Assembly (NCBI GenBank): GCA_000733355.1
Contig: JNVV01000025.1
Span: 254,087 to 318,086, forward strand
Source of the DNA: Falciphora oryzae
Taxonomy: Eukaryota; Ascomycota; Sordariomycetes; Magnaporthales; Magnaporthaceae
Reading direction: 5' to 3'
Length of the DNA stretch: 64,000 bases
The number at the start of each line of letters is the position of its first letter. The first letter of the stretch is position 1. Below, in pieces: positions 22,615 through 35,220 of the stretch. The translations under genes were made by a program, and so were the position numbers. A model generated the notes under the pieces. The model was given only the letters and a program-made list of their open reading frames with translations, searched no databases and was not told the origin of the DNA.

Positions 22615-22947
22615 ATGGCGACACAAAACCTCCAACCGCCAGTCCTGCGCGCGCTCTACCGCTCCCTCCTCCGCGAGCTTCCCCCGCGCTTCGGCCTGAA
22701 CGACCGCACCCCGCTGCACCAGACCCTGCGCGCCCAGTTCTCCTCCCCCAAGACCGCCACAATACCAGCCCCCTCGGCCCGCCACGCCCTACAGTACGCC
22801 GCATACTTCAAGGCCCAGCGCACCTACACCGCCCTGCTCGAGCGCTACAACCCGGGCATGGGCATGGACGAGGAGGAGCGCGTGCGCCTGACGGCCCGCC
22901 GCGTCGGCATGGACCTGCCCGTCGAGTTTACCGGCGAGGAGAAATAA
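22615..22947 (+). CDS. fmc1: Fmc1-like LYR protein, mitochondrial ATP synthase assembly factor
   Basis: A 110-residue protein with the LYR-family start LRALYRSLLRELP (about residues 9-21). Fmc1 works with Atp12 in the mitochondrial matrix to assemble the F1 part of ATP synthase, especially under heat. A downstream helical pair (ARHALQYAAYFKAQRTYTAL and LLERYNPG) and the short acidic C-terminus fit the family, as does the length. The ATG at 22615 has a good context (CACCATGG); the frame is open further upstream but that part is leader-like. Single exon. Confidence 0.82.
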   Translation: MATQNLQPPVLRALYRSLLRELPPRFGLNDRTPLHQTLRAQFSSPKTATIPAPSARHALQYAAYFKAQRTYTALLERYNPGMGMDEEERVRLTARRVGMDLPVEFTGEEK

Positions 22948-24035
22948 GTAGGGAAAGGAGCGCGACAGTTTAAAGACGTTAGCGCGCGAAAAAAAAAAAA
23001 AAAAAAAGCTTGGACAGGCTGAGAGCTGTGGACGGGAGGGAGAGGAGAGAGAGAGAGACCCTGTCAAGCCCCGCCAACACTTTCAACCATATACACCTCG
23101 ATCAAACAGCGCGCCGACCAGCCTGCCGACCCGTCGGCTCATTATCGGCGTGCAAGCGTACACACCTTCGGAGCATGGGAACAGGATCCCAGCGGCAAGC
23201 AACGAGAAAAAAACACGCGGTGGGACTGGGCGTTGTTCTGTCCGCGGAGCTCAGACACCCGGGATATGGCATCCGACTTCAGAAACTGGGATGGGACAGA
23301 GACACAGAAGGGAAACAAGGAACCCCCGCTCGAGGATGACATGGGCTACTCTGTGTTGGACGAGCCGTTTCGGCCGCCATGGCTGCTTGTGCAGAGCGGT
23401 CACACAATGTTCGACTTGTATAATATGATTACGAGACTTGTACATACATTCGATTTTTCGTTATGCCGCAACTACGCCCATTGTGCGCATCCGCACATAT
23501 CCCCAACTCGATCAGACAATTTTCAAACCAAGACTCATCCCACAGCCGCTGCTTCAAAACATCAAACATAACGGCAACGGTAGCAATGTGCAGACACCTG
23601 GTCTAGCAGAAGAAACTCGTCATTTTTATTCTAATGTGGGCAGACTGAATTCAAAGGAAAGGTGTTGTTGAACTGCTATTCTAGGGGGCATGAGATATGT
23701 ATCGAGGTGGATCCCGCTGCTGATCAGCGGTTTTGTAGAATATATACACTCTGAATCGAAACATGAAAATAAGGAAACAAGCTAGACAGGGGTATGTGGT
23801 AACTGTTTCGCTGTGTACGGGCTTGGAAATTAGATCCCTTCTGTTCTGTTAGGTTTGCCTGAGAAGCAGTATGAGCTTTTTTTGCGTAGGAGATGCGAAG
23901 GTAGAAAAGTGGAATGATATATGGGAAGAGATGGAAACAAGTGAAAATAAAATGGCATAAAGAAGTCGTGCAGGGGTATCATCAACTCCATACCAACCTC
24001 CTTTTCCCGCACCCCATGTGCCGCACCCTCGCCTC
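22948..24035. other. Convergent intergenic region with a poly-A run
   Basis: Shared 3' flank of fmc1 and the large unknown gene, with A19 at 22989-23007 and a locally AT-rich stretch at 23640-23960. No coding signal found. Confidence 0.5.
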
Positions 24036-27000
24036 TCAAACACCGCCGACGCCCCCGTCCTCGAGGCTCTCATCCCAGCCGCCCGTCTCGAGCAGCCAAC
24101 CGCCGAGCCGCTCCTTGACACCGCCTATGCAGTCGCCCAGCGCGCTGTTCCACTGGTCCTGCACCACGCGCACCTTCTCCTTGAGGTCCTCCGTCAGCCT
24201 CCTGCTCTCGTCCTCGCGCATCTCCGTCACCTCCGGGTCCTCCTCGTCATTGTTCACAACGGCAGCCGCCGCCTCGCTGCCGGCCGACGCGGACAGCACC
24301 TTCTCTGCCGCCGTGGCAACGTTGCGCTCCGCCTGCGCAGCCTTGGCGCGCGCGATCGCTAGGCTCTCCTTCACCTCGTGCAGCAGGCAGAGCAGGTTGG
24401 TCTGCGACTCGATGAACTGGTACGTGCTCTTTTCGGCGTGCAGCAGCACGCTAAACAGGTGCTGCAGCGGGTGCTGCCCGTAGCTCGGATTCTCCAGCAC
24501 CTCCTTGGCGGGGACCTGGATGTGGAAGTCAGCCAGCGCCCCGTGGTCCTGTGGCACCTCATCCAGCAGCGACTTGAGTGGCGGCGCAATGTCCCAGAAG
24601 GCCGACAGCTGCACCTCGACGCCCCGAGAGACATTCTCCTCCACCACGTCGCGGAACTCGCGCGCCCGCTGCAGCGACTCCTCAGCAAAGGCGTGGGCGC
24701 GCTTGGCAGAATCCTCGGCGAAGAACGCGCGTGCGTTGGCGAGCTTTTCGGCGTTGCCCGAGAGGCGGTAGGGGGTCAGCACAACATCGCGATAGCGGTC
24801 GTTGCGGTCAGAGAGCAGGTCGTAGACGGCGCGGTGGAGCGTCTCGCGCGCCTCGAATATCCATTTGAGCAGCGTCAGCTTCTCGAGTAGCTCGGGCCGC
24901 TCGTCTCCCTCCTCCTGAGGTACGTTGGGCGACGGCTCGCGCGACTCGTCGAACAGACGGGACCGCAGGCCGTCGAACAGGCCCGTGGCCTTGTTGATGC
25001 GCGCCGTCAGCAGCTCATTTACAGGCGCCACAACCACCTGCTGGAACCGTTCAAAGTCGGCCTTCTCGAGGTCCCTGAGCGCGCCCCGCTCCGCCTGCGC
25101 CGAGTCCTCCTCGATCGAGGCCGCTTCGGCATAAGTCATGTTACCCGCCGCGATCTCTTGCTGCAGGTTAGTGCGCAGCGACGAGACGCGCTTCTTGGCG
25201 GCCACCGCGGCCTCGTCGCGCATCTTGCGGCTGTCGGTCGCGAACCGGGCCTTGGTAGTCTCGGCTTCGGACAGGTCGGTAAGCACGCGCACTTCGGCCC
25301 GCGTGGCCGCCAGCTCCGGGTGGTTGTTGTTGACTGCTGGGTGATGACGTGGATACGGGGGCGGCAGGGTGACGAGGCGTGAAACGTCCAAGTGCGACGG
25401 GTCGGGTGTGCTGGGCGCTGTTGCTGACAACATCGCAGTTGCGGGGCCGGGGGTCAGAGAGTCGTTGTAGTACTGCGCCGGCTGGTGCGGATGGTGAGCC
25501 TGCTGGGGCGTGCGCACGTTCTCAGTCGAGTCCTCGTGCCAGCCGACCTTCTCGGGCGGGTATTCAGACCCCGAGTCCCGGTGTTGGGGCTGGGCGCTAC
25601 GATGGCGGCTGTGGTGCGCGTCGTCGGGCTCGTCGCTCCACTGAAGCGCCTCGCGACCCTCCTTGGGCACGCCCATGTACTTCGATTCACGTTTGGAGCG
25701 CTCGATGCGCTGCGACGGAGTGCCGTTAGAGTCCGCCTCCCACCAGCGGCTGGCCGGTCGTCCCCGCGAGTCCTCCTCATCCACCATGTCGCTGACGCTC
25801 ATGCTAAGGATCGGCGACAGCGACGGCCTATAGTTAGACTGCTGCCAGTTCTGGCCACGGTCCGGGCTCGTCCCGGGAGGCGCTGGGGACGGGGATGGAG
25901 GGGCGGAGCTGCTGGAGGCCTGGCCGTTGTCATTCGCATGAGGCGTCGTCGAGCTCTCCCCGCGATGCACAGAACTCATGGATCCGCGGTGCGACCTGTT
26001 CGGCTCCGATGATCTCGGCGTAAACTCTGGAGCGGTGCTGCCCTGAGACGACTCGCGCCTGGTGGACATGGGGCGGAATAGATCTCGTGTGAGATCTAGC
26101 ACCTCGTAGCCCATAGCGCCGATTGAGGCTGCATAACGCTCCCGCCGGACGCGCGACTCGCTGACGATAAACTCGGCAAAAAGTCTCACGCGCTCGGCAT
26201 CGTCGGCGGCCGCGGCCTCCTTGTGTGCGAAGACCTGGAACCGCTCGATGGTTCCGCGGCGGAACTGGTCGGCTGTCTGCTTCACCACCGTCTCCTTGGT
26301 GATCAGGCGTGGCGAGGGCGGGGCCGCGGCGGCAGGCGTACTGGTACCACCCGGATCCATCCTCATTCGTGTCCGTGAGCTAGATGCCGACCGGACCTGG
26401 GGAGGAGGGGTGGGGAGGGCCTTGGGGACCATGGGGCCGGGGCCCTGCTGGCTGTCGCTTAGCTGGTATGGCTTTTGTGGTCGCGGAGAGAAGGGCGGGG
26501 TCTCGAGCTGGCTGGCGCCGCTCCCTCCCGCCGCAGGAGGAGCGGACGCCAGGGCCCGCGGGGTGGCGTTGCGAGAGTCGCTGGCGCTTCGCGGCGTTTC
26601 CTGACTGCTCTGACCGGGTCGCCCTGCGCTCCTTGGAGTTCCTCGAGTTATAGTCGGACGCCTCGACAGCTGCCCGGGACTGGGGATGACTATGTCAGAC
26701 AGATGTCTCTGGTGATGCCCATCCAGCGACGCATCGATCGAGTTGTGGACGCCTCGTGTCCTGCTTTCGTTCCGCCTTTCCCGCAACGTCATATCTCCCC
26801 TCACTGCCCCAGCCCGTCCAAGACCGGCCGAGCCGGGGGGAGACTCGACAGGTTCGGCTGTGACATGGGTGCTGTTGCCACTCGAGCTGTCCCCGAGTGA
26901 GGATCTGTTTGTCGGGTCTGATGGAGAGTTGCTGCGGTCTCTGCGCAGGAGCTGCTGCTGCCGCTGCTCTTGCTCTATTTGCCGTTCTATTTCACGCTGT

Positions 27001-28126
27001 TCTTGGCGTTGCTGGTGGATACGCTGCGACTGCTGCTGCTCCATCGTCATCTCGTTCTCGTTCCAGTTAGCTGGGGTGGGCGGTACCGGCCCCAGAGCAG
27101 TGACGCCGCTGGGTGGCGGTCTCCTAGTAGGCGGCGACATGATGGGGTCGCTCCCGCTATTGGGCCTCGACATGCTCTGCGACCTGGAGCCGGGCGGCGG
27201 GCCTGGTGGCGGCGGCGGCACAGGCATGCTCGGGTCCCATCTTAACTGGGAGGCGGACCTGGACCTGGCACTTGTCGGGGTCCCACCTATAGATCCAGTG
27301 GACTGGGCACGGCGAGCTGCGGGGGCCATTTGTTGGACCTGGCCCGGCTCGGCGGGCTCGTGGCGCAGCGGGATCTGCAGCGACAATGAGCCCGGGATTG
27401 GTGGCCTGGGCGGTATTGCGTCTGGGCTCGCGCTTATTTGCTGCTGTTGGTTCGGCCTGGAGAAGATGCCCATGGGCATGGGCGGTGGCGGGTGGTTGTC
27501 AGGCGGCGTGATGGCGTCGACCGAGGAGTCGCGGTCTCTCCGCCGCAGTGAGGGGATGCCAAAGCGCCGGTCTCTGGAAGGACCCCTCCCCGTCCCAGGA
27601 GGTGGCGGTGGGAAGGACTGGTGTGGATTGCTTGGGGGATGGTGCTGGTCTGGCGAGCCACGCTGCGCATTTGGCGGCGGCGGCGGCGGCGGTGCCCGCA
27701 CAGCCGAGATGTTGGCCGGCGGGGTTTCGTAAACCTGGCTAGGGGGTCTCTGTTGGCTCCTGGGAGGCGAGTAAGGGGGTGGTGGTAGTGGCGATGCTGT
27801 GGATGCCGGTATTAGGATGCAACTTTTCGCCTGGCTTTGATGCCTCTCCCAGAAGGATACACCGACTTACCCTGTGATTCGCCCGAGGAATATCGCTGGC
27901 TGCTCCGCTCGGAGCCCGGCAGGGGCGAAGCGATCCATTCCTGAGGGTTGTAGGGCTGGATGGCGCTGACGGGGGTCGCGCTAGCACCAAAGCCGTTGTG
28001 GGAGGTCAGCGATATGGCCGACAGCGGCGTGCCCGACGGGTTCGGATATCCGCCTAGCGACGACGTCAGCAGCGGATTCAGCCCGGCGCGCAGCCGCGAC
28101 GTCGGGTCGCGACCGCTGCTCATCAT
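24036..28126 (-). CDS. Large proline-rich, C-terminally helical protein of unknown function
   Basis: I do not recognise the family. Exons are 28126-27871 and 27796-24036 (phase 1; GTAAGT donor, CCACAG acceptor), giving 1338 aa. The start MMSSGRDPTSRL fits the frame. Residues 1 to about 600 are disordered and rich in Pro, Ser, Gln and Arg, with proline runs near residues 90-130 that could bind SH3 or profilin-type partners, and a Gln/Arg coiled-coil-like patch. Around residues 605-690 an ordered helical block begins with LITKETVVKQTADQFRRG. Residues about 830-1310 are predicted long helices rich in Ala, Glu, Arg and Leu (for example VRVLTDLSEAETTKARF and EVKESLAIARAKAAQAERN), suggestive of coiled coils. 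The layout suggests a scaffold or cortical/cytoskeletal protein, but no function is shown. Confidence 0.85.
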
Positions 28127-31100
28127 TTTGGCGGTCCGGCGAGGGCGTCACTGGCCCGGCGGCGGTGTTTTTGGTGGTTGGTTTGCCCAGAATCGTGTGC
28201 GATTTGGTGGTTGCGGATTTCAGCGACTCCCTCAACGTCTCGTCGCCCAAATTTCAGCCAGCATCAGCGGCAGCGTCGACACAAGGCCGCACACGAAGGT
28301 GTTGAGCCTTTCTTTTCTCCTTCCCCTTGGGCCAAAACCTACACCAACAGATTTCCGCCTCTTCTCAGACAGCCAGAAGTGTCGTAATTGTCGTATGTGC
28401 TGTGGTGTGACTTGTATTTTCCCACGGGTAAACGGCCAGCTTCAGTCGATCGAGGTTGCGCCCGTGCGTGGGCGTTGAGGGGGGTTGGTGTGTTGATTCA
28501 GGCCCCAAGTCACTGATCTGCCCCTCAATGCGCGATGCCCAGCACTCGGGCTGCCAGAACCTCAGCGTGTGCTACCACCCACACCTCGTCCCTCCGCTGT
28601 TATCGGCCTCCTTTCGAGCTCTCGGATGATTCCAGTCGGCCGCCCGATTCGGTTTATCGCTGATCCGGTCAGGCCATCAGACATGCATCCTCGCTTCAAT
28701 CGGCTGGCGGTTTGCTGGCTGGGTGGCTCAAGATGGGCTGCGAGGCGGCCTTGAGGGAGCTCGAAGCAGCCTCCCCCCCGCTGTCGCGCTCTATTCGAAC
28801 TAACAAAAACAAAAGATTCGCTGCAGCGTACAAAACGAGATCACAAAACACAAGCAGGCACGGCCTCGACGCCCGTAGCACCCGACAGAAGAAACAAGAC
28901 CCGAGAGAGGAGGGAGGAGAAGTGGTGTGGGAGGTGCATCAATGATAAAACCCAGGAGATTGATGTTCAATGGACAGGTGGGCCGCTGCTTCCCGTTCGG
29001 TGCACGCTAGGAAAGCCAAGCAACCTTGATGGGAGCAGACGAGGAAGGCACCGTGGCACCCAATGGCTACCGGATCGGGACGTGGCTCTCTGTTCGAGGA
29101 TGCGGACGGAACTGAGCCCCAGCTGGGATCACCTAATTTAATGCAGCCTGCCAGGGCCAAATGTCGGCGAGACTGTTATAGCCTGAGCCTGAGCCTTTCA
29201 CCAGTGTCTCGACATATACCTGGCAGGTGCCTGCCGTATGCAAGCAATAAGCATTTTTCTTCGCCTGCATCTCAGCTCGACCCAGAGTGGCGACCCTGAA
29301 AGAAGCAAACCTCGCCGCCTGTCGGCCTCGGCATCCATCCTCATCACAAACCCCCAGGCCAAGACTCGGGGAGCAAAAGGTTGGGGGTCTCAGGCCGACA
29401 AGGAGGGTGCAGCCGTGCATCCACCGCCGGCCCTTGAAGGAGAAAAGCCGGAGGAGCCGACTGAACGTGAGTAGTGATGGGCGACGAGGTTGGCCGACTA
29501 ACAGACGTGCCTTGGCTGGCGCTGTGGTTGGCCCCGCGTCCCCTCTCTGCAAGTCAAGAAGCGTGCGCACATGCGGATTGAGTCTAAATTTGGATGCGGA
29601 AAACTGGAACCAGGCTCGTTACTGGCTGGCACATCTCGCAGCTCCTGCCGGCGCTTAGCCCTCCAACCACCTGATTGGCCCAGGCCCACATCCCAGCCCG
29701 CCTTGCTGAACATCTCCCGCATCGGTAGCGGGGATGGCAGACACGTCCCCACTCACCCCATCCACTCACCGCAAAGGCCGTCTTTTTGCCCGTGTCCAGA
29801 CCATTTTGGGCCGTGACCTGCATGTTCTCGACTTCGCTAGACAGTCTCTCGTACCCAGGAGGCGACGCTCCTATCAATCCTGGACCGCCATCCCACCACG
29901 CTGGACGGGACGGCGGACACACTTTCGCGACGCATTGCTATCAAATCTCCGATCTGCCCACAAGAGCGGGCAGGCCAAGACGCCCAACCAACCGACACGC
30001 TGACCAACCCGCCCCCTTGGGACTTTTGTCTCTTGCTCCTTTGCTCCTCCTCGTGGACCCGATCGACACTGCACGCCAAGCATTCACGGACCTCGACCCC
30101 GACTTCGGACCGGTCGCCCACAGGAGGCTGGTGCGTGAAAAACGGAGACCGGCAGCCGTGGCCGGAGCTGGCTTCAAGAGGAGAGGGGTTTCTGCATGCG
30201 CCCGTACCTACCAGGAAGTTGAACCTCTAGGTTAGGGTTCCAGGAGAGGAGGCGGATGCTACACCATCTCTCCTCTTTTTTTTTTTTTTTTTTTTTGCAT
30301 TGTCAAAGAAAAGCTCTTTACACACAATCGCGGATGGCAAACGCCGTCGTCCTTCCGCAGGCAAAAAGCGGCGTCCATCCTGCCGAAGCGCGCATGCAAA
30401 CGAATGCAGCTGCATATTAACGTTAACGTGGCCAAGTATAGGTTCCCGCTCACTATGCCGGCAAATTCCCTATCTGATGCAGACCGACAGTCAGGCGCCG
30501 TGCCTGCCGCCTTTCTTCCTCTCAGCTCATCATCAATCTCAGCCCGTGGATTTGAGGTCACTCCAGCTTCCAGTTCGGGCGTGGCGCGGCGGGTAAAAAA
30601 GCAACATAGTCACCGGAAGCACGCTCTTCCATACAAGCCTAATGCACACCGCAAGGGTTATTCCACTTTTTGTCTTCTTTCCCTGACCTTGTCTTTCGAA
30701 TACCCTGGACGGCCTCTGCTGCATCTCCGTACCAAGCCCACCGCGCAGAGGTGTTATACGTCGCACGTGCATCTGCCCAGCGTCAACACCCAGCCAAGTG
30801 GCCGCGCAGCGATAGGTTCACGTTCAAGTTTGTGGCGTAACAGATGGGGGTACAGTAACCTTGGCTCCTTTGCTTCTGTGTGGGGTTTCCGGACAGCACT
30901 GGAGTCTCCATATTGTTTGTATTTTTGGAGCGGCAAGTCGCCGTCCCGAGTGTTCTAGCTAGGATCATCTGTGCATCCGGTCCGTCGATGGCCTCAACGG
31001 CGCAGCACTAGCTGAGACCAGCCTGGTGAGGCTGACCAACGGCGTCCCGTTGCTGTCCCTTGGAACAGAAGAGGTTCTGCAAGCCTGTCAGCCCGGCCCG

Positions 31101-31215
31101 TGACACCCCACACAGCTGACCAGCGGCAAAAGGATCCCGCGGCCGGCATTCCCCGCACGGGATAACATCACATCCAAAGCCCGTATGGAGGAAGCCTCTC
31201 GGTGATAATTATAGA
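28127..31215. other. 3.1-kb region with no supported gene
   Basis: No exon chain or family motif was found. It includes the promoter of the large unknown gene, a T21 run (30276-30296) and a telomere-like GGTTAGGGTT (30230-30239). Confidence 0.5.
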
Positions 31216-31887
31216 CTAATGAATAACGCATATGGCCAGTTGGCCCCCACGACATCCAAGATAGGCTAGAAAATCCTTCTCGAAGAAAGATTTGTAAAGA
31301 AAGCCCCCTATTCTGCTGGGCCTCGTCGGCGGTTCCGATTGCGACTCCGGCTGACCCGGGATGCTCCTAATGGCAACGGTGACGGGGCGCGCATGCGTGC
31401 TTCCTTCCTCCTCGTGTCCGGGCATGAGAGATGTGAAAGTCTGCAGTTCCGGCTGCCCAGCCACGCGATCGGCCTGTGTGCCTGCCGGACCTAGGAGCGC
31501 CTGGATCATGAGGTCGTCGTCTTCCTCGTAGGGGCCCGGCCCGCTGGTAACGCTGCTTGGAATGTAGTTCCCAAGCGGCTCGCCGTCGCTGGCCCGCCGG
31601 CTGCGGAACGTGCCGAAGCCGCGGAGGCAGACCATGCGGTGGGGGTTGTTTGCGCGGCCAATGCGCATGGCGAGCCGGGAGCTGGCTATCACGCCCGAGG
31701 TGTAGGTGGCAGGCGGCGTCGGCCGCTCCGCCGCGGCAGCCGGGGCGGGCTGGTCGTACGGGCCGACATCTCCGACGAAAAAGGCGGCGGCGGGAATGCG
31801 GAGATTGGCCGTTCCTGCTGCCGCCGGCGGGAAGAGACTCTCGATGTCGAGAGCAGCCGACTGACCAACGGCACCGAGGTCGACGAT
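31216..31887 (-). other. Possible C-terminal exon of an unrecognised gene, or gene remnant
   Basis: An open minus-strand frame of about 220 codons with protein-like composition (for example RIPAAAFFVGDVGPYDQP and GFLYKSFFEKDFLAYLG) begins just after an in-frame TAG at 31890-31888. That TAG is preceded by a pyrimidine tract (CCTCCCATCTCCTAG) and could be a splice acceptor. The same frame upstream of the TAG, to about 32085, also looks coding (FTIFKLSGKDVVFQSIAD). I could not find a good donor, start codon or family. It may be a multi-exon gene whose 5' end I cannot resolve, or a pseudogene. Confidence 0.3.
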
Positions 31888-32567
31888 GCGCTAGGAGATG
31901 GGAGGCTCGCCTGCAGTATGTGTGAATTCGCGGCGTCCCGAGAGCGGCTCAGGTTCGAGGCGCGCGCCTGGGACTGAGTCGGCAATGGATTGGAACACAA
32001 CGTCCTTTCCAGACAGCTTGAAGATTGTGAACCAAGAAACTTTTTTTGTATTGTGCAAACTCGAATACCTACTTGCGTTGTTGTTGCCTTGTCACCAAAG
32101 GCATTGGGCTAAAGTCAGTTTGCAGAGATGCAAGATATCATAGTTATACTCGGAATGCAAGATGTTGATGGGATAGCTGGAGAGGTCAAAGTAGAAGGTA
32201 CCTGTTCATGAAGACGCGGATCAATCGCAGTGCACAGATGCCGTAGCGCCCTCAAGCCGGAAATAGAATGACCTCTAGGGCACTAGGCCGTAACCCTTTT
32301 TGAGCCATCATCATGTTATCAACCGTATGCTCTTTGTTGTCGTAAAGCGTGTCTCTCATGTAGCCTATAAGCATCGTTATACATGCACCCTATTGAGGAT
32401 GATAGATGCCACCATCTAGATTTTGGGGACCGAACGCCGGGCTTACCCGCGATCATCTAGGGTGTTCCCTCCCCGGCCAGCGTTTCAAAACTGGACCTTC
32501 TCATCTTTCCCACACACTGAACGCCATAAACTCCTCCCTTTTTCCTGCCTGCGATTGATACACCGCT

Positions 32568-33792
32568 TCATAGAATCGTGCCGAACCTGTTTGACCGGTG
32601 CTGTTAGTGCTTGGGGCTCAGGAATGATAGAACAAAAGCCATACGCGGAAGATGCTCGGCAGCAGAACCGGAGAGGAAAAAACGTACCCAAAGGTCTTCT
32701 TGATGCTCCGAACGTAGTACTCGCCCCAGTTCCGCTTGGTGACGTCCTCCTGGCCGACGGGCACGCCGCTCCAGGTGACGCGCATGACGGTGACGTGCTC
32801 GACGTCGTTCTGGTCGAACTCGATGCGCAGCGTCGAGAAGTGGCCCGCCGGCCACTGGTTCAGCCGCCACGACTGCACAATGGTCTTGGGCTCCTCCAGC
32901 TCCTTGTACTCGCCGTTGACGTTTCCGCCAAACAGCTCGAACTTGGCGCCGGGGCGCGCGCCCTCGAAGACCCGGGGCGGCTCGCGCGTGAAGGCGGCCA
33001 GGCGCTGCGGGTCCGTAAAGGTCTTGTAAAGCTCCTCGGCCGTGGTCCGGAACTCCTCGCTGTCGGTGACGGTGGTGGTGTTGACGACAGCGCCGGACTG
33101 AGACGCAGCGGCGGACGAGGCACCTGCGAGCGGCGAGGGCGCGGCTTGGCCGTGGATCTTCGGGGTCGAGAAGCCGCTGGACGGGTTGGAGCCGGGGGCG
33201 TGCTGAATGTCCTTCCCGTGCTCGGCAATGAGGGCCGGCGCGAGCTTGAGGAACTCGACGCGCAGCTTGGGCACCAGCTTGGAGCGGACCAGATCCTTGA
33301 CGGGCTGCTTCTCCTTGGAGTCGGCGTGGATGTCGATGTCGAACACGAACTCATCCTCGTCGGTGTCGTGGGCCACCTCAGGGACGGTGATGCCGCCGGT
33401 GACATAGACCTCATCCGCGGTGGTGCCTATGGGAAGCCGAGCAAAAGTGACAGGTCTTAGCCTCGCCGTCCAATTGATTGCTACGAGGGGAGGAGAAAGA
33501 CGAGGCACACGACAAAACAACCGGGGGCAAAAAGTCTGCTTGAATTTGTTCTACTATTGCGAGACTCACCTGAGTACTCCAGGACTAGCTTGACATCAAA
33601 GATGGTAATGACCTTGCCCTTGCGCTGGCTGACGTCGACGTCTCCGTCCATGCTGACGACCTTGCTAATCTTGGCCGACACCCCGCCATCCTCGACTTCG
33701 AGCTTGGTCAGGTTGTCCTCGAACCACTGCTTGGCCCAGGGCCCGACGTCCTTGTTGACCCAGTGCCAGTTGTTGGGGTTGTGGAGCACCAT
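32568..33792 (-). CDS. aha1: Aha1, activator of Hsp90 ATPase
   Basis: Aha1 is the cytosolic co-chaperone that binds the middle and N domains of Hsp90 and stimulates ATP hydrolysis. Exons are 33792-33570, 33426-32688 and a terminal 19-nt exon 32586-32568, giving 326 aa. The N-terminal domain opens with the family signature NNWHWVNKDVGPWAKQWF and includes ISKVVSMDGDVDVSQRKGK. A Ser/Ala linker (about residues 160-190) leads to the C-terminal AHSA1 (Bet v 1-like) domain with the segments FTDPQRLAAFTREPP, FELFGGNVNGEY and QSWRLNQWPAGHFS. The tiny last exon supplies the conserved end FGTIL; without it the protein would run into intron. All three phases agree. Confidence 0.96.
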
Positions 33793-35220
33793 TTTTGCGG
33801 TCCGGCCTTGTGGCGGAGGAGTTCTACAGTTTGGAGATGGATGTATCTGGGAGTCTGCGAGTGTTTGTCGTCAGCGGATGCGCTCTGTGCTTGGAGGCGT
33901 GTCGTGAAGCAAAGAAAGCGAGCGAAAGCACCAAAGATCAGAGATTGGTCGAAAGACCGCAGCGTTAGTCATCAATGGAGGGAGTACAAGTCGCCCTATG
34001 ACTGGTGCCAGCTGGGATATCATCATTGAGGCGAACGAAGAGGGAGCAAAGGGCAGGGGAGGAGGAGGAGGACAGACGCAAGGGAAATGGATGCCACAAG
34101 GCGCAGGCACACCTACGATTAGAGGGCTGTTGCTCGACACGCGACGACCCGAAACAATGTGATTGCAAAGATGCCAGACCACAATCAACGGGAAGTGCGT
34201 GTCGAGACAGGCGGGAATGCGGGAGCAGACAGGAATAAGTCTCGCGCCAAGGTCTGCCCTGACGAGAAGAATGGAATGGACATGGAAGATTCGATCTGGT
34301 TCGAGTGGGTGGGCGGGCGGTGAGGCTGTCAGGCTGTGACGAGAATACTGCCGCACAAGGTTCACCGCCTTCCTGTTTCTCTCGGAAAGTGTTTGCAGAG
34401 ACCCACCGCCCCGCTGTGCACAGTGGCCCGTGCTTTTCTGGAGGGTATATATACGGCGCCGCCCTCCCTCCCAGTTTGCTGTTTTTCCTCCTTTCTTCTT
34501 CATACTTACCTTGTTGGCCGAGTCGCGCGATCATGAAGGCGCGGCCGGAGAGTGGGAAGCCTGCATTGCACACCGTGGCGCTGACCGCTTTGGTTTGTCC
34601 TTCGGGGCCAACCCTGGCGCAATTTTTGATACCCAACTTTGTTTTCATTGTGCCCGTTGCCTTGTTGCGGCGCCATGAAGAAGACGCGTTTTGACCTGGG
34701 TAACCTTTCTGATCTCTCGAAGCCTGCTCTCCTTTCGTACTTTTCAATTACTGCCTGTGCTCTGCCGCCATTGGTGCTTCGAACCATTGGCAGCTTTGTC
34801 GAGGGGACAGCCTCTCGTAGCCCGTTCTCATCGTCTCGCGCGTTAGCCGTCTCTGCCTACCTAGTTAGACTTCGGCAGCGCCATGTCGGTGCGCTCACGG
34901 CGCCCCCAGCCGGGTCCAGCCACAGATAGCACGGCGCTGCGACCTCTGACAGACTGTTGACAAGGCTCCATCAACCTTACATATACCATCTGGACTCAGA
35001 CGCCCTAGAGCCCGAGACCGTCATCCCCTGACTAGCGCGCCGTGCGGGGCCGCCGACCAAGAGTGGGCTTGCATGGCACGTGAAATCATGGGCAGGCCTC
35101 TGCCATGAGTCCCTTTATCTTTGGTCTCTGTGCCAGCTCACCTCTTCTCTATCCGCTGCGACGAGGAATCACGAACAGTGCATATCTCTCGAACGCATCT
35201 TGGCAGAGAGACGAGAATAA
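33793..35220. other. 1.4-kb divergent promoter region
   Basis: No gene supported. TATATATA occurs at 34446-34453, on either strand, 650 bases upstream of aha1 and 770 upstream of the CFEM receptor gene. Confidence 0.5.

Noticed and set aside
34286..34296. GGAAGATTCG as a heat-shock element for aha1
   Set aside because: Only two inverted nGAAn units, about 500 bases upstream; too weak to support a regulatory call.
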